DNA of 64,000 nucleotides from Planctomycetota bacterium (GTDB taxonomy: Bacteria; Planctomycetota; UBA8108; UBA1146): assembly GCA_016776905.1 (NCBI GenBank), contig JADHSM010000017.1, positions 1 to 64,000 on the forward strand, in the 5' to 3' direction. A program made the position numbers and the translations under genes. Position 1 is the stretch's first letter. The number at the start of each line of letters is the position of its first letter. Positions 16,197 through 25,767 of the stretch are shown here, piece after piece. The notes under the pieces were generated by a model. That model saw only the letters and a list, made by a program, of their open reading frames with translations. It searched no databases and was not told where the DNA came from.

Positions 16197-19100
16197 ATGT
16201 TTTCAAGAGACCATCTTTTGCTACTTGTTCCATTTCTGGCAATCGCAATCCTTCTAACGAGTTCCATCGCCAATGGGGCAGACGCTCCCTTTCGACGTGG
16301 CGATGTCAACGATGACGGATCGGTCGATATTTCAGACCCCATCGTGATCTTGGGCTACCTGTTTTCAGGGGCATCCATACCCACGTGCATGGACGCTAGC
16401 GACTCCAACGACGATGCACAGGTCAACGTTGGAGATGCCATTCATCTTCTGGGATACATCTTCAACAATGGCACACCTCCTCCAGCACCGGGTCCTCTCA
16501 CATGCGGACCCGACGTCACCGATGACACTCTCGGATGCTACTCGAATAGCTGTGATAGTGGAGGCGACCCAGAACGCATCGCCGTTGGCCATCTCCTTCA
16601 ACGCATCGCATACGGACCGCTGCCGGGGCAGATTGATGGTGTTCTCGCCAACAGCATCGAATCGACCATTCTGGCTCAACTCAATCCCGCTCCCGGCACA
16701 GACCCCAATCCGGTGATGGACTCACTGGAACAAAGTTTCACGATTCCGGTTCCCCATGCCATCGAAGATTTCTTGTTGCGACCCAATGGTCGCTATCACT
16801 ACTTCCTAGGAACGGAAGAGCCGCCCACCGATTGGACCCAGCCTTCCTTTGATGACAGTAGCTGGCCCGTGGGAACTTCCGGATTTGGTCGCGGAGACCG
16901 GGACGATGTGACCGAGATTCCTGAAATCAATAACGGCCTGCCTTCGATCTACATACGAACACGATTTATTACGCCAATGACCTCCGCCTCCGGATTGCCC
17001 TACCTGAAGATGCTTTACGACGACGGATTCGTCGCCTACCTCAATGGAGTCGAGTTTGCCCGCAGCGTGCGAACCAATGGCATTCCCCACGTGGAAGGCA
17101 ATCCTCCCACCTTCGACCAGTACGCCACACAAAACCATGAAGCAGTTTTTGCAGAGTATTTCCAGATTCCTGCCGGATTGCTGCAACCGGGTGTGAACAC
17201 GCTAGCGGTCCAGGGTCACAACGCAGTCAATAGTGGAGACTTCACTCTAAGGCCGACCGTCGTCACGCGGACACTGACCGGAGGAGAGCGTCTTTACTTC
17301 CCCACTGAAAACGAACTTCAGAGAGTGCCGTTTATCCGCGGAATCTACTCGGACTATCAGCTTCAGAAGGTCCTTGGTGAGTTTTGGGAAAACCACTTCG
17401 TGACTGACGAGGACAAGCTTCATAATCTGCTGGGCGGCTTCCGCAACCGCTACAACCATCGCGTCTACGGCAACAACAATGGGGCAAAGAAGATCTCCAA
17501 CACTCTCGAGTTCGCAGAGTATGACTTCTTCTGTGACAACGCTCTCGGACAATTCGGCGACCTGCTGCTTTACAGCGCCAGCAGCGTGCCAATGCTGGTG
17601 TACCTCGACAGCATTCTCAACAACGCCAACCAACCCAATGAAAACTATGCCCGTGAAATTCTGGAACTGCACACTTTGGGAGTCGACAACGGTTACACCC
17701 AGGCGGACATCGAAGAGGTCGCACGTGTCTTCACCGGCTGGGCCATCACCCGGGTTCCCTACTCGATGGTTCAGAACTTCCCGGATTATGTCGACAACCC
17801 GATCACTTCCAGCCCTCACAACATGACCGAAACTGCTCTGATTGAAATCGGGGATGAGTGGAAGTACATGAAGGGCCTCACCGAGCCTTCCCCCGACCCT
17901 GTGGGAGGAGCGACGACACTCTGGACCCAGCCTAACTTTGATGACACGTCTTGGCTTTCCGGTCCCACCGGCATCGGCATGGGAGACGGCGACGATGCGA
18001 CGATCCTCGATGACATGGATAACAACTACACTTGTTTCTACGCCCGCAAAATCTTCAACATTTCAAACCCGGCGATGCCGGAGTATCTGGAACTTTCCGT
18101 GGACTTCGATGACGGATACGTCTGCTACCTGAACGGCGTCGAGATCCAGCGTAGTTCGACCATGAACAACACGGGCTTCCCGCCGCCGCATACCGCAGTC
18201 GCTACAGGCGGACATGAAGCCAACGGTACACCGGACCTGATCGATCTGAACCACCTACGGCACCTTCTGGTGGCAGGGGACAATACCTTGGCATTCCAGA
18301 TCCACAACCTGAGCATCACCAACAATGATGCATCCTTCCTGCCGAGGTTAACCACGGGAGTTCCCACCAGCCGTCACATCGATGCCAATGACCCCCATGG
18401 TCTGTGGACTTTCGCCTTCAACGCGCTGAACCATGACACGGGATCGAAAACCATCTTCCCTGGAACACCCTACGAGTTGTTGATTCCCGGGGGACGCGTG
18501 GGGATAGAAGGCATCCAGGACGCTTACGACCTCGTCGGGAGCCTAGAAGCCCATCCCGGAACAGCGCAGTTCATCTGTATGAAGTTGATCCAGAAGTTTG
18601 TTTCCGACGACATCAGCCTTGCCAGTCTAGAAGACGGCAGTGCTCCTCTGGAGCTACAAGGCCTACTCGCCAGCATGATCTCCGCTTGGTACTCGACGCC
18701 ACGCCCAGGAAATATTCAGGTCGTGATGGAAACACTCCTCGATCCTGTTGATCAAGGAAACGCTTTTTGGAATCCACAATTCCGCAAAAACAAAGTCAAG
18801 ACTCCGGTGGAGTTTGTCATCTCTACTTTGAGAGCCCTGAATTCTCCAGCCGATAGTGACAATCTAGTGGGCTGGGCTTCCGACATGGGCATGGAGATGT
18901 TTGAACGAGATGATCCAAACGGTTTCTCTGAAATCGGAACCGATTGGATCGGGACAACAACCCTTTTGCAGCGGATCAACTTTGCCCGGCGATTTGCCGC
19001 CAATGCTGACAATGACTTCCCCTGGAACATCGCTGACTTCATCGGTAACGACGCACCCGACGCCATCGGCGTTATTGATATCTTCGATGAAGTCCTGTTT

Positions 19101-19265
19101 CAGGGAGCGATGACCGAGGCTGAAAGATGCCTCGCTTTAGAATATCTGGAAACTGATTTGAATGGTGTATTTATGCCGCTGGATCCAGCGGCTGGAGACT
19201 ATGCCAATCGCATCCGCGAAGTCGTGGGTTTCCTCTTCAGCCTCCCCAGATTCCAGTTTCAGTAA
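16197..19265 (+). CDS. Secreted DUF1800 protein with N-terminal dockerin-like module and two inserted beta-sandwich domains
   Basis: A 1022-residue protein. The ATG at 16197 is chosen because AAGGGA lies seven bases upstream and a clean signal peptide follows (cut near ANGA-DAP). Residues about 33-105 are a dockerin-like module with two Asp loops (GDVNDDGSVDISD; DSNDDAQVNVGD) and Cys residues. DUF1800 sequence then follows but is interrupted twice by galactose-binding-like beta-sandwiches, about 198-356 and 549-725, each with a WTQPxFDDxxW and a DDGxVxYLNGVE motif. DUF1800 landmarks include VGHLLQRIAYGP, PNENYAREILELHTLG and DIEEVARVFTGW. DUF1800 has no settled biochemical role. It stands 14 bases before a DUF1501 gene, its usual partner in planctomycetes, with an AAGGAG between them. 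Confidence 0.85.
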   Translation: MFSRDHLLLLVPFLAIAILLTSSIANGADAPFRRGDVNDDGSVDISDPIVILGYLFSGASIPTCMDASDSNDDAQVNVGDAIHLLGYIFNNGTPPPAPGPLTCGPDVTDDTLGCYSNSCDSGGDPERIAVGHLLQRIAYGPLPGQIDGVLANSIESTILAQLNPAPGTDPNPVMDSLEQSFTIPVPHAIEDFLLRPNGRYHYFLGTEEPPTDWTQPSFDDSSWPVGTSGFGRGDRDDVTEIPEINNGLPSIYIRTRFITPMTSASGLPYLKMLYDDGFVAYLNGVEFARSVRTNGIPHVEGNPPTFDQYATQNHEAVFAEYFQIPAGLLQPGVNTLAVQGHNAVNSGDFTLRPTVVTRTLTGGERLYFPTENELQRVPFIRGIYSDYQLQKVLGEFWENHFVTDEDKLHNLLGGFRNRYNHRVYGNNNGAKKISNTLEFAEYDFFCDNALGQFGDLLLYSASSVPMLVYLDSILNNANQPNENYAREILELHTLGVDNGYTQADIEEVARVFTGWAITRVPYSMVQNFPDYVDNPITSSPHNMTETALIEIGDEWKYMKGLTEPSPDPVGGATTLWTQPNFDDTSWLSGPTGIGMGDGDDATILDDMDNNYTCFYARKIFNISNPAMPEYLELSVDFDDGYVCYLNGVEIQRSSTMNNTGFPPPHTAVATGGHEANGTPDLIDLNHLRHLLVAGDNTLAFQIHNLSITNNDASFLPRLTTGVPTSRHIDANDPHGLWTFAFNALNHDTGSKTIFPGTPYELLIPGGRVGIEGIQDAYDLVGSLEAHPGTAQFICMKLIQKFVSDDISLASLEDGSAPLELQGLLASMISAWYSTPRPGNIQVVMETLLDPVDQGNAFWNPQFRKNKVKTPVEFVISTLRALNSPADSDNLVGWASDMGMEMFERDDPNGFSEIGTDWIGTTTLLQRINFARRFAANADNDFPWNIADFIGNDAPDAIGVIDIFDEVLFQGAMTEAERCLALEYLETDLNGVFMPLDPAAGDYANRIREVVGFLFSLPRFQFQ

Positions 19266-19279
19266 TAAGGAGAACGACC

Positions 19280-20647
19280 ATGATGAATCGTAGAGATCTG
19301 CTAAAAACGGGTGGCCTAGCAGCAATGGGGCTAATTTTTCCACCCCTCGCCGGCCCCGAGTTTTTCAAACGCAAGTTGCTCGCTGGCTCAGCAGGGAATG
19401 GCAACAAGAAGATGATCTTCATCTTCCAACGCGGTGGTAACGACGCTCTCAACACCGTTCTTCCCCGGGGCGATGTGGAGTACAACCTCACCCATCGACC
19501 GACTCTGTTTATCAATGAGAACCAAGCCATCGATCTTGGTAACGGCTTTGCTCAAATGCACCCTGCGATGACACCTCTGATGGAGATCTACAACCATTCA
19601 GCCCTAAACGGTCTCGCCGGCCCTGGAAATTTGGCCATCCTCCATCGAGTCGGATACCCGCAGCAATCGCGCAGTCACTTCAGCGCCCAGCACTTTTGGG
19701 AAAATGGAGTTCCGGGTGATGAGCAGTTAGATGAAGGAATGCTCTACAGACGTTTCGCCAGTGCCCCTGGGTTTACGGACTTGCCATTCGCTGGCGCATT
19801 CCTCGATGACAGTCTGCCAACAGCTCTGCGAGGAGCAACACCGCTGCCTGCTTTCCCGGGGACTGCGGATTACTCCTTTGGCGGAAGCTTCGCAGAAGTA
19901 GAAAAGTTTCTTGGGATGTTGCCGGGAACTCCCGGAGGCACCGACGGAAAAGGTCTTTACGGAGCCTACGGCGGTAAACCCGATATGGAAAATGGTCGCT
20001 ACCGCGACCTATTGATGCCGACCGGTGTCAAACTCGGAGAATCTGTCAGTGTTGTTCAGCAAGCCCTCGCTCAAGGACCCTACGTTCCTGAAAATGGCGC
20101 CGTCTATCCGACCAACACCTTTGGCACACAACTGAGTGAAATCGCGATGCTCATGAAGCGGACCCCCGCTCAACTGCTGGGTGTCAACATCGGCGGCTGG
20201 GATACCCATACGTTCCAAGGAGGAACCCTTGGAACCCATGCCGATATCCTCGGTGATCTTGCTCAGGGGATTCAGGCTCTCTCGAGAGACCTGCAAGATC
20301 AGTGGCAAGATGTCGTCGTCGTCACGGTGTCCGAATTTGGCCGAACCTCCATCGAAAACGGCTCGAGGGGCACCGATCACGGCGCCTCATCGACGATGTT
20401 CGTAGCCGGCGGATCGGTACAAGGAGGGGTCTACAACTGCGATCAGACCACTTGGGAGCCTGGAGCCATGTTCACCGAGAACGATCGCTATCTGGCCGCA
20501 AACACTGACTTCAGGGTAGTCTTCTCTGAGATTTTCCAACAGGTGTTCGGCGATGATCCGTCGATGATGGAACAGTTCATGCCTGGCTATAACGCAGCAG
20601 CCGCAGCCAACCCAGGCCTGTTCACTCCGTTGGGATTCCTTGGATAG
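19280..20647 (+). CDS. DUF1501 (sulfatase-like) exported protein
   Basis: The 455-residue product begins with a Tat-like MMNRRDLLKTGGLAAMG signal, so it is probably exported folded. AAGGAG seven bases before the ATG at 19280 supports the start. DUF1501 features follow: FIFQRGGNDALNTVLPR near residue 47, an RSHFSAQHFWENG motif near 130, and a C-terminal VVTVSEFGRTSIENGSRGTDHG block (about 350-372) that corresponds to a metal-site region of the alkaline-phosphatase/sulfatase-like fold. Enzymatic activity has not been settled for the family. DUF1800 and DUF1501 genes are nearly always adjacent and the products are presumed to act together outside the cytoplasm. The next gene follows after eight bases. 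Confidence 0.85.
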   Translation: MMNRRDLLKTGGLAAMGLIFPPLAGPEFFKRKLLAGSAGNGNKKMIFIFQRGGNDALNTVLPRGDVEYNLTHRPTLFINENQAIDLGNGFAQMHPAMTPLMEIYNHSALNGLAGPGNLAILHRVGYPQQSRSHFSAQHFWENGVPGDEQLDEGMLYRRFASAPGFTDLPFAGAFLDDSLPTALRGATPLPAFPGTADYSFGGSFAEVEKFLGMLPGTPGGTDGKGLYGAYGGKPDMENGRYRDLLMPTGVKLGESVSVVQQALAQGPYVPENGAVYPTNTFGTQLSEIAMLMKRTPAQLLGVNIGGWDTHTFQGGTLGTHADILGDLAQGIQALSRDLQDQWQDVVVVTVSEFGRTSIENGSRGTDHGASSTMFVAGGSVQGGVYNCDQTTWEPGAMFTENDRYLAANTDFRVVFSEIFQQVFGDDPSMMEQFMPGYNAAAAANPGLFTPLGFLG

Positions 20648-20655
20648 GAAAGACC

Positions 20656-21564
20656 ATGAGGAAGAGCCGCATCGCTTCCATCTCGATCTTAACCCTTGCT
20701 TCAGTTTGCGGAGTTCTTCGCGCAGAAGACTTTGTCATCAATTTCTTCGATGCAGCATTTCTACCGACAAGCGTCACACTAGAAGTCGGCGATACTGTCA
20801 CATGGAATCACGTCGCTGGATCCCACGTATTGACCAGTGGAATTCCCGGCGGAACACCTGGAACTGTTGAAGAACCTGGCGCGCTATTCGAAGCAACCAT
20901 CGATCCACAAAATCCAACATTCACTTACACATTTGACCAAATGGGACAGACCTATGGATTTTTTGACGCGAACAACCCTGCCCAAATTGGATCAATTACA
21001 GTCTTAGACGACACTCTCGTTTTCGATGTGGGCGTCGTCGATAATGCATACATTCCCGTCACTATCGAAATATTCGAAGGAGATAGCGTTCGTTGGGTCC
21101 ATGAACCCATGGAAATGCTCCACACTGTGACCAGCGGAATTACCGGTGGAGATCCTGGAACCATATACGAACCTGGATTTTTATTTAATGAAGAGTCCTC
21201 TGATACCAACCCTATTTTTCAATACACTTTTGATACACCGATGGACTTGCCATACTTTTGCATTCCCCATGTCAACTTCGGAATGACTGGAGAAGTCATC
21301 GTACAAAGTCGGTTTATCCGTGGCGACGCAGACAGAGATAGCTCTCTCACCATCGGCGATGCCATCACGATACTTTCGTATCTGTTTCAGGGCGCAACCG
21401 CTTCCTCATGCCTAGACGCTATGGATATCGATGACGGCGGCCAAGTCAACATCGCAGATGCCATCGCTCTATTGGGTTATCTATTTTCAGCCGGAGCTAC
21501 ACCTGCAGCACCATTTCCATCTGAAGGCCCGGATAGAAGTTCTGACTCTCTCATCTGCCGATAA
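20656..21564 (+). CDS. Secreted double cupredoxin with C-terminal dockerin-like module
   Basis: The 302-residue product has a signal peptide (cut near LRA-EDF), two plastocyanin-like domains (about 24-118 and 122-215) and a dockerin-like module (about 218-302). Domain 2 keeps a full type 1 copper set: His156, Cys202, His205 and Met210 (YFCIPH, then FGMTG). Domain 1 keeps His57 but the matching loop reads YGFFDANNPAQIG at 100-112, so Cys, second His and Met are lost and it should not bind copper in the normal way. It follows the DUF1501 gene by eight bases with AGGAAAG as ribosome site, so it probably belongs to the same operon. Electron transfer or copper handling at the cell surface is inferred. 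Confidence 0.85.
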   Translation: MRKSRIASISILTLASVCGVLRAEDFVINFFDAAFLPTSVTLEVGDTVTWNHVAGSHVLTSGIPGGTPGTVEEPGALFEATIDPQNPTFTYTFDQMGQTYGFFDANNPAQIGSITVLDDTLVFDVGVVDNAYIPVTIEIFEGDSVRWVHEPMEMLHTVTSGITGGDPGTIYEPGFLFNEESSDTNPIFQYTFDTPMDLPYFCIPHVNFGMTGEVIVQSRFIRGDADRDSSLTIGDAITILSYLFQGATASSCLDAMDIDDGGQVNIADAIALLGYLFSAGATPAAPFPSEGPDRSSDSLICR

Positions 21565-21621
21565 CCAATTACGACTCAAAATCATTATTGAATATCACAC
21601 CTATAAGGGTAGATTAGGGGT

Positions 21622-22686
21622 GTGGGTTCTTCATTTGTAAAAATACTGCTCGTTGTCTTGGTCGGTCTCGCTCCTGTACCACAGGATGCATCGAGCACCG
21701 ATCCACGAATAACGGAACTGAATGCCGCTATGCAAAAGGGGCAGTTTCTTGACGTCCTTAAAAAAGGGCGCGCAATATTAATCAAGCAACCGACCCACCC
21801 TCACTTCTTATTGATCACAGGCGCTGCCTGCATCGAACTCGCAAGAACTCTCAAAGATTCCGAAGCTAAAATTCAAGCTTATGCTGAAGCTGAAAATCTC
21901 TTTCGAAGATTTGTCATTGTAAATCCTCAACATAATAATTCTAAAGTCGAACAATCATTAGCGCGCTGTTGCCTGACTCGCGAAGACTGGAAGAACGCAA
22001 AAAAGCATGCGGCCAAAGCCATCCAACTATCGCCCAGTTCGACGATGGCACACAGAGTTATGGGCGAATCGCTCTCTGGGCTTAAAATACATAAAGAAGC
22101 CATCCAGTCGTACAAAAAAGCTCTGGCTATAACGCCAAGAGACGTTCGACTCATGCAACTCGTTCAAGACGAATATCGCTCCTTAAGAAGGTACGCAGAG
22201 GCCTTGAACTTCTTACTCAAACAACAAGACAATCTCCCAGCCAACAATCGAGAAACTGCAACTTTCTACCAGCTTCTCTATAGAGCATATGTTTCATTAA
22301 ACGACGTTGAAAACGCTCAAGTCGCGATCTCTAAAGCGGTCAGCTTGAATCCAAAAAAACCCACACTTGCTTCAGAAATGGCACTCAATCTATACAGACT
22401 AGGCCGATCTGAAGATTCCCGATTATGGGCAAAAAAAGCACTCACATATCAGACTCTCAACAACGATTCAAAAGCGATCTGCCTCAGAATTTTAGGACAG
22501 TTGCTTTCTCACGAAGGAAAATACCAAGAAGGTCTCTTGGCTCTTGAAAAATCATTCCAAATCAATCCCGATGACAGGTCTACCGTCATTGCCATGATTG
22601 CAGCATTACGTCGCACAGGTCAGGAAGAACGAGCACAAGAGTTTTTGAAGAAAATGAATGAGATGCCCACGGATCCTCGTGAATGA
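21622..22686 (+). CDS. TPR-repeat protein with N-terminal signal/anchor
   Basis: A 354-residue helical protein. The start is a GTG at 21622 with AAGGG about 12 bases upstream and TAGGGG adjacent. A hydrophobic stretch (FVKILLVVLVGLAP, residues 5-18) suggests export or an anchor. About seven tetratricopeptide repeats follow, for example around 125-160 (AKKHAAKAIQLSPSSTMAHR) and 160-195 (EAIQSYKKALAITPRDVRL), and the last near 315-345. TPRs are protein-binding scaffolds. The stop overlaps the next gene by ATGA at 22683, so the TPR protein and the UnbV/FG-GAP protein are probably made together; TPR plus UnbV pairs recur in planctomycetes. Confidence 0.85.
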   Translation: MGSSFVKILLVVLVGLAPVPQDASSTDPRITELNAAMQKGQFLDVLKKGRAILIKQPTHPHFLLITGAACIELARTLKDSEAKIQAYAEAENLFRRFVIVNPQHNNSKVEQSLARCCLTREDWKNAKKHAAKAIQLSPSSTMAHRVMGESLSGLKIHKEAIQSYKKALAITPRDVRLMQLVQDEYRSLRRYAEALNFLLKQQDNLPANNRETATFYQLLYRAYVSLNDVENAQVAISKAVSLNPKKPTLASEMALNLYRLGRSEDSRLWAKKALTYQTLNNDSKAICLRILGQLLSHEGKYQEGLLALEKSFQINPDDRSTVIAMIAALRRTGQEERAQEFLKKMNEMPTDPRE

Positions 22687-24374
22687 AGATTTTATGTTTC
22701 ATATCACTAGTAATGATCCTTGCCAGCTGCACGCCCCAAACACCACAAAAAAACACTTCTGAAGTCGCAAGTTATCCATTTGTTGTCGAAGATGATCTGA
22801 TCAATTTCACTCATGAATCCGGAGCGAGAGGGCTTCGTCATATTGGTGAATCTGTGGGATCAGGCGGCGCACTTTTCGACGCAGACGGCGACGGAGATCT
22901 CGATCTATATTTAGTTCAAGGCACAGCGACAGATGAAAACTCTCCCAAAAAAAACATACTTCTATACCAAAATGATGGAGAGTTCATACAAGGCGAAAAA
23001 CCTTGCGGAGCCGAAGATTCCGGAGATGGAATGTCATGCGCCGCGGGTGACATCGACAATGACGGCGATATAGATCTCTACGTGGTCAACGATGGGCCAG
23101 ACAGTCTTTACTTAAATGATGGAACTGGGCACTTCACCGACGTCACACAAGAACGTGGTATCGAAATGCCTCTCTTTGGCAGCTCTATCTGTTTCCTCGA
23201 CGTGGAACTAGACGGCGATCTCGATATCTTTGTCGGCCACTATATCGAATTTTCCATCGATGCATTCACCCCATGCTTGAGAGAGAAACTCGAAGTATAT
23301 TGTGCCCCAAAAAACTATCCTGGAGTCCCCTGTAGTCTTCTCATCAACGACGGAAAAGGTTTCTTCTCCGACGCTTCCGCATCCTCTGGGCTCGCCTCAC
23401 TACTCGGCAAAGCCCTCGGTGTGTTGACGAGCGACGTGGACGGCGACGGTGATCAAGATCTGTATGTTGCCAATGACGGCGAGGCTAACTTTCTGCTTCT
23501 TAACCAATGGAAAGAAACAGGAGAAATAAAATTCATCGACGATGCTTATATTGCTGGCTGCGCCCTAGGGGAAGGGGCGAAAGAAGAAGCCGGAATGGGT
23601 GTCGAAGCCGCCGACCTCGACGGTGATGGCGACGAAGAGATTCTTGTCACTAACTTTGAGGCCCAGACCAACTCCTGTTATCGAAATGACGGAGGAGGCA
23701 TGTTCCTAGAAACCAGTTTTGTCAATGGTATGGGGCCACCCTCAATTCCTAATGTCGCATTTGGAATCCGGGTCTTAGACGTCAATCTGGACCTGCTCCC
23801 AGATATCTTCATCACCAATGGTCATGTCATCGACAACATAGAAAAACTCACTACCGGGCAAACCTTATTCGCTCAACAAGATCAGCTCTACATCAACGAA
23901 GGGGGGACTTTCAAAGAAGTGAGCCCTCACCTTCCTGCAGAACTGAAAGTGGGACGCGCTTTGATCAGTGGCGACATCGACAATGATGGCGATCTCGACC
24001 TGATCTCTACAACCTGGCAAGGCTCTCCACGGGTTCTCAGGTCCACCTCTGCGGGCTCCGCGCCTGTCATTGGGCTACACCTCAGCGGAGACGGCGTGAG
24101 CTGCCATCGAGATGCGATTGGGGCGATCATCAATTACGCGGTTCAAGAAAAAACGATCACTCGCGAACATCGAGTTCAGTCATCGTATCTCGCTAGTCAT
24201 GATCCTCGTCTATTGCTGACTCTTGGCCCGAAGATGACTGAAGCAGTCGTCACTGTGAAGTGGCCTGGAGGAACTGAAGAAACCGCAACTCTGACAGCAG
24301 GCTCTTATCACAAATGGGTGATGGGCAAAGGCATTGTGAGCCAATCGCAATTCGAAAAACCCACTCCAAACTAA
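22683..24374 (+). CDS. Lipoprotein with FG-GAP/VCBS propeller and ASPIC/UnbV domain
   Basis: The 563-residue product has a lipoprotein signal (LVMILASC, Cys16). Residues about 40-460 hold FG-GAP/VCBS blades with calcium loops such as DADGDGDLDLYLVQ, DIDNDGDIDLYVV, DVDGDGDQDLYVA and DLDGDGDEEILVT. The C-terminal 90 residues form the ASPIC/UnbV domain (IGAIINYAV, then REHRVQSSYLASHDPRLLLTLG and TVKWPGG), also found in the CRTAC family. The function of ASPIC/UnbV proteins is unknown; surface binding is likely. It is coupled by ATGA to the TPR gene and its stop codon overlaps that of the convergent phosphatase gene, so no terminator separates the two. Confidence 0.9.
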   Translation: MKILCFISLVMILASCTPQTPQKNTSEVASYPFVVEDDLINFTHESGARGLRHIGESVGSGGALFDADGDGDLDLYLVQGTATDENSPKKNILLYQNDGEFIQGEKPCGAEDSGDGMSCAAGDIDNDGDIDLYVVNDGPDSLYLNDGTGHFTDVTQERGIEMPLFGSSICFLDVELDGDLDIFVGHYIEFSIDAFTPCLREKLEVYCAPKNYPGVPCSLLINDGKGFFSDASASSGLASLLGKALGVLTSDVDGDGDQDLYVANDGEANFLLLNQWKETGEIKFIDDAYIAGCALGEGAKEEAGMGVEAADLDGDGDEEILVTNFEAQTNSCYRNDGGGMFLETSFVNGMGPPSIPNVAFGIRVLDVNLDLLPDIFITNGHVIDNIEKLTTGQTLFAQQDQLYINEGGTFKEVSPHLPAELKVGRALISGDIDNDGDLDLISTTWQGSPRVLRSTSAGSAPVIGLHLSGDGVSCHRDAIGAIINYAVQEKTITREHRVQSSYLASHDPRLLLTLGPKMTEAVVTVKWPGGTEETATLTAGSYHKWVMGKGIVSQSQFEKPTPN

Positions 24375-25669
24375 TCCGCAGCCTGAACACTCAGATCATC
24401 GATGGTGTATGTTTTCTGATGAATCACCAAGCCCTCATCGGTCATTAATTGACACTTGAGCCGTGGGCTTTCTGTCGTCGCATCCACTTCAAGCCCCAGG
24501 AAAACTCCAGGTTCTCCTCCATCGAATACAAGAGCGGGATGCTCCACCTTCGCAGTGGAAATAACCGTGTTTGCTAAAGGAGAAGTGATCCATTCATCAA
24601 CAAAATATCCCGCACCTTCACTGGGGGGGTATGACAAATGCCGACATCTATGAATATCACCCGTTACAACAAGAACCCCTGAAATCTTGTTATCCCCAAT
24701 AAACCTGAGGAGCCCATTTCGCTCGTGGGGCCAAGTCATCCAGTGATCTTTCTTTCCGGGCCGCACAGACCCATTAAAAATCATCCCGGAAGAAATAACT
24801 TTAAACGTAGCCTTCGATTCCTTCAGTGACTTTTGCAGCCATTCCCACTGAGTCCTGCCCAATAGAGTGGGCTTTTCAGGGTCGAAAGGAGATGGCTCAG
24901 TATTCCCAAACCATCGAGCATCTATGAGGAACACCTCGACTTCACCCCAACGAAAACTACTAAAGATGCCGCCCTTAAATTTGTCTCCAATAGGGCCCAT
25001 CGCATGATATTCGCGAAACGCCTGTCTCGAGCGATGCCGCCCTTTCAGATCGCCAACCGTATCGTTTCTTCCGTAGTCGTGATCATCCCAGGTTGCCGCA
25101 AACGATGTGCTTCTTGCCAAATCTCTCAATCCCTGAGATCTCCAGAATTCTCGGTAGGCTTTTCGCTGTATCGCTAGATCAGTGCTATCGATGTACGGGG
25201 TATCCCCTAACAGATAGATCATGTCGGGATTGAACTTTTTTATAGGATCCCAAATTGACGAAGTCTTCAGATATTTTACTTTCCCACACGATCCAAAAAC
25301 GAACCGAGTCACCCCTCCACGCTCTGGCGGTGTACTGACCGTGAGATCTTTACCGTCTTCTAAAATGATTCCATCCACAAGAATTCGATAATAGTAAAGA
25401 CTCTGAGGACGAACCCCCTGAGAGAACACCAGCTCGACCGTCAAATCAGAAAGCCCTGAAGAAGTTCGATTCGAGCGACTAACCACTGTCCCTTCCGAGT
25501 CGAGAAGAATGCCCTCGATGACGCGATCCGGTTGATCCACACGGCACCAAATACGAATCTCGTCGGTCGCTACCCTGCCGACAACTGGACCCGAGGTGAG
25601 AACAGGGTCATCGATAGAACTTTGAGCGGACTGCAACAATGTCATCACGCATATCACCCATGCAAACAT
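24371..25669 (-). CDS. phoD: PhoD-family alkaline phosphatase/phosphodiesterase
   Basis: A 432-residue exported protein with a short hydrophobic N-terminus (MFAWVICVMTLLQSAQS). The N-terminal third is a beta-sandwich with GPVVGRVATDEIRIWCRV, as in PhoD proteins. The metallophosphatase core shows GSCG, then LLGDTPYID, TWDDHDYGRND, SSGMIFNGS and VTGDIHR, in the order expected for the Fe/Ca-site ligands. PhoD enzymes release phosphate from phosphodiesters or monoesters outside the cell and are usually induced by phosphate limitation; no Pho box was recognised here. It diverges from the GT-C gene at 25768 with 98 bp between starts. Confidence 0.88.
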   Translation of the reverse strand: MFAWVICVMTLLQSAQSSIDDPVLTSGPVVGRVATDEIRIWCRVDQPDRVIEGILLDSEGTVVSRSNRTSSGLSDLTVELVFSQGVRPQSLYYYRILVDGIILEDGKDLTVSTPPERGGVTRFVFGSCGKVKYLKTSSIWDPIKKFNPDMIYLLGDTPYIDSTDLAIQRKAYREFWRSQGLRDLARSTSFAATWDDHDYGRNDTVGDLKGRHRSRQAFREYHAMGPIGDKFKGGIFSSFRWGEVEVFLIDARWFGNTEPSPFDPEKPTLLGRTQWEWLQKSLKESKATFKVISSGMIFNGSVRPGKKDHWMTWPHERNGLLRFIGDNKISGVLVVTGDIHRCRHLSYPPSEGAGYFVDEWITSPLANTVISTAKVEHPALVFDGGEPGVFLGLEVDATTESPRLKCQLMTDEGLVIHQKTYTIDDLSVQAAD

Positions 25670-25767
25670 TTCACCCCATCACATGTTTTCCAAACTCCAG
25701 CTCAATCGGAGGTACCCCCACGGGCCTCATTGGAATATCCTCCGGAGAAGAAAGAGGATACTCGTCC

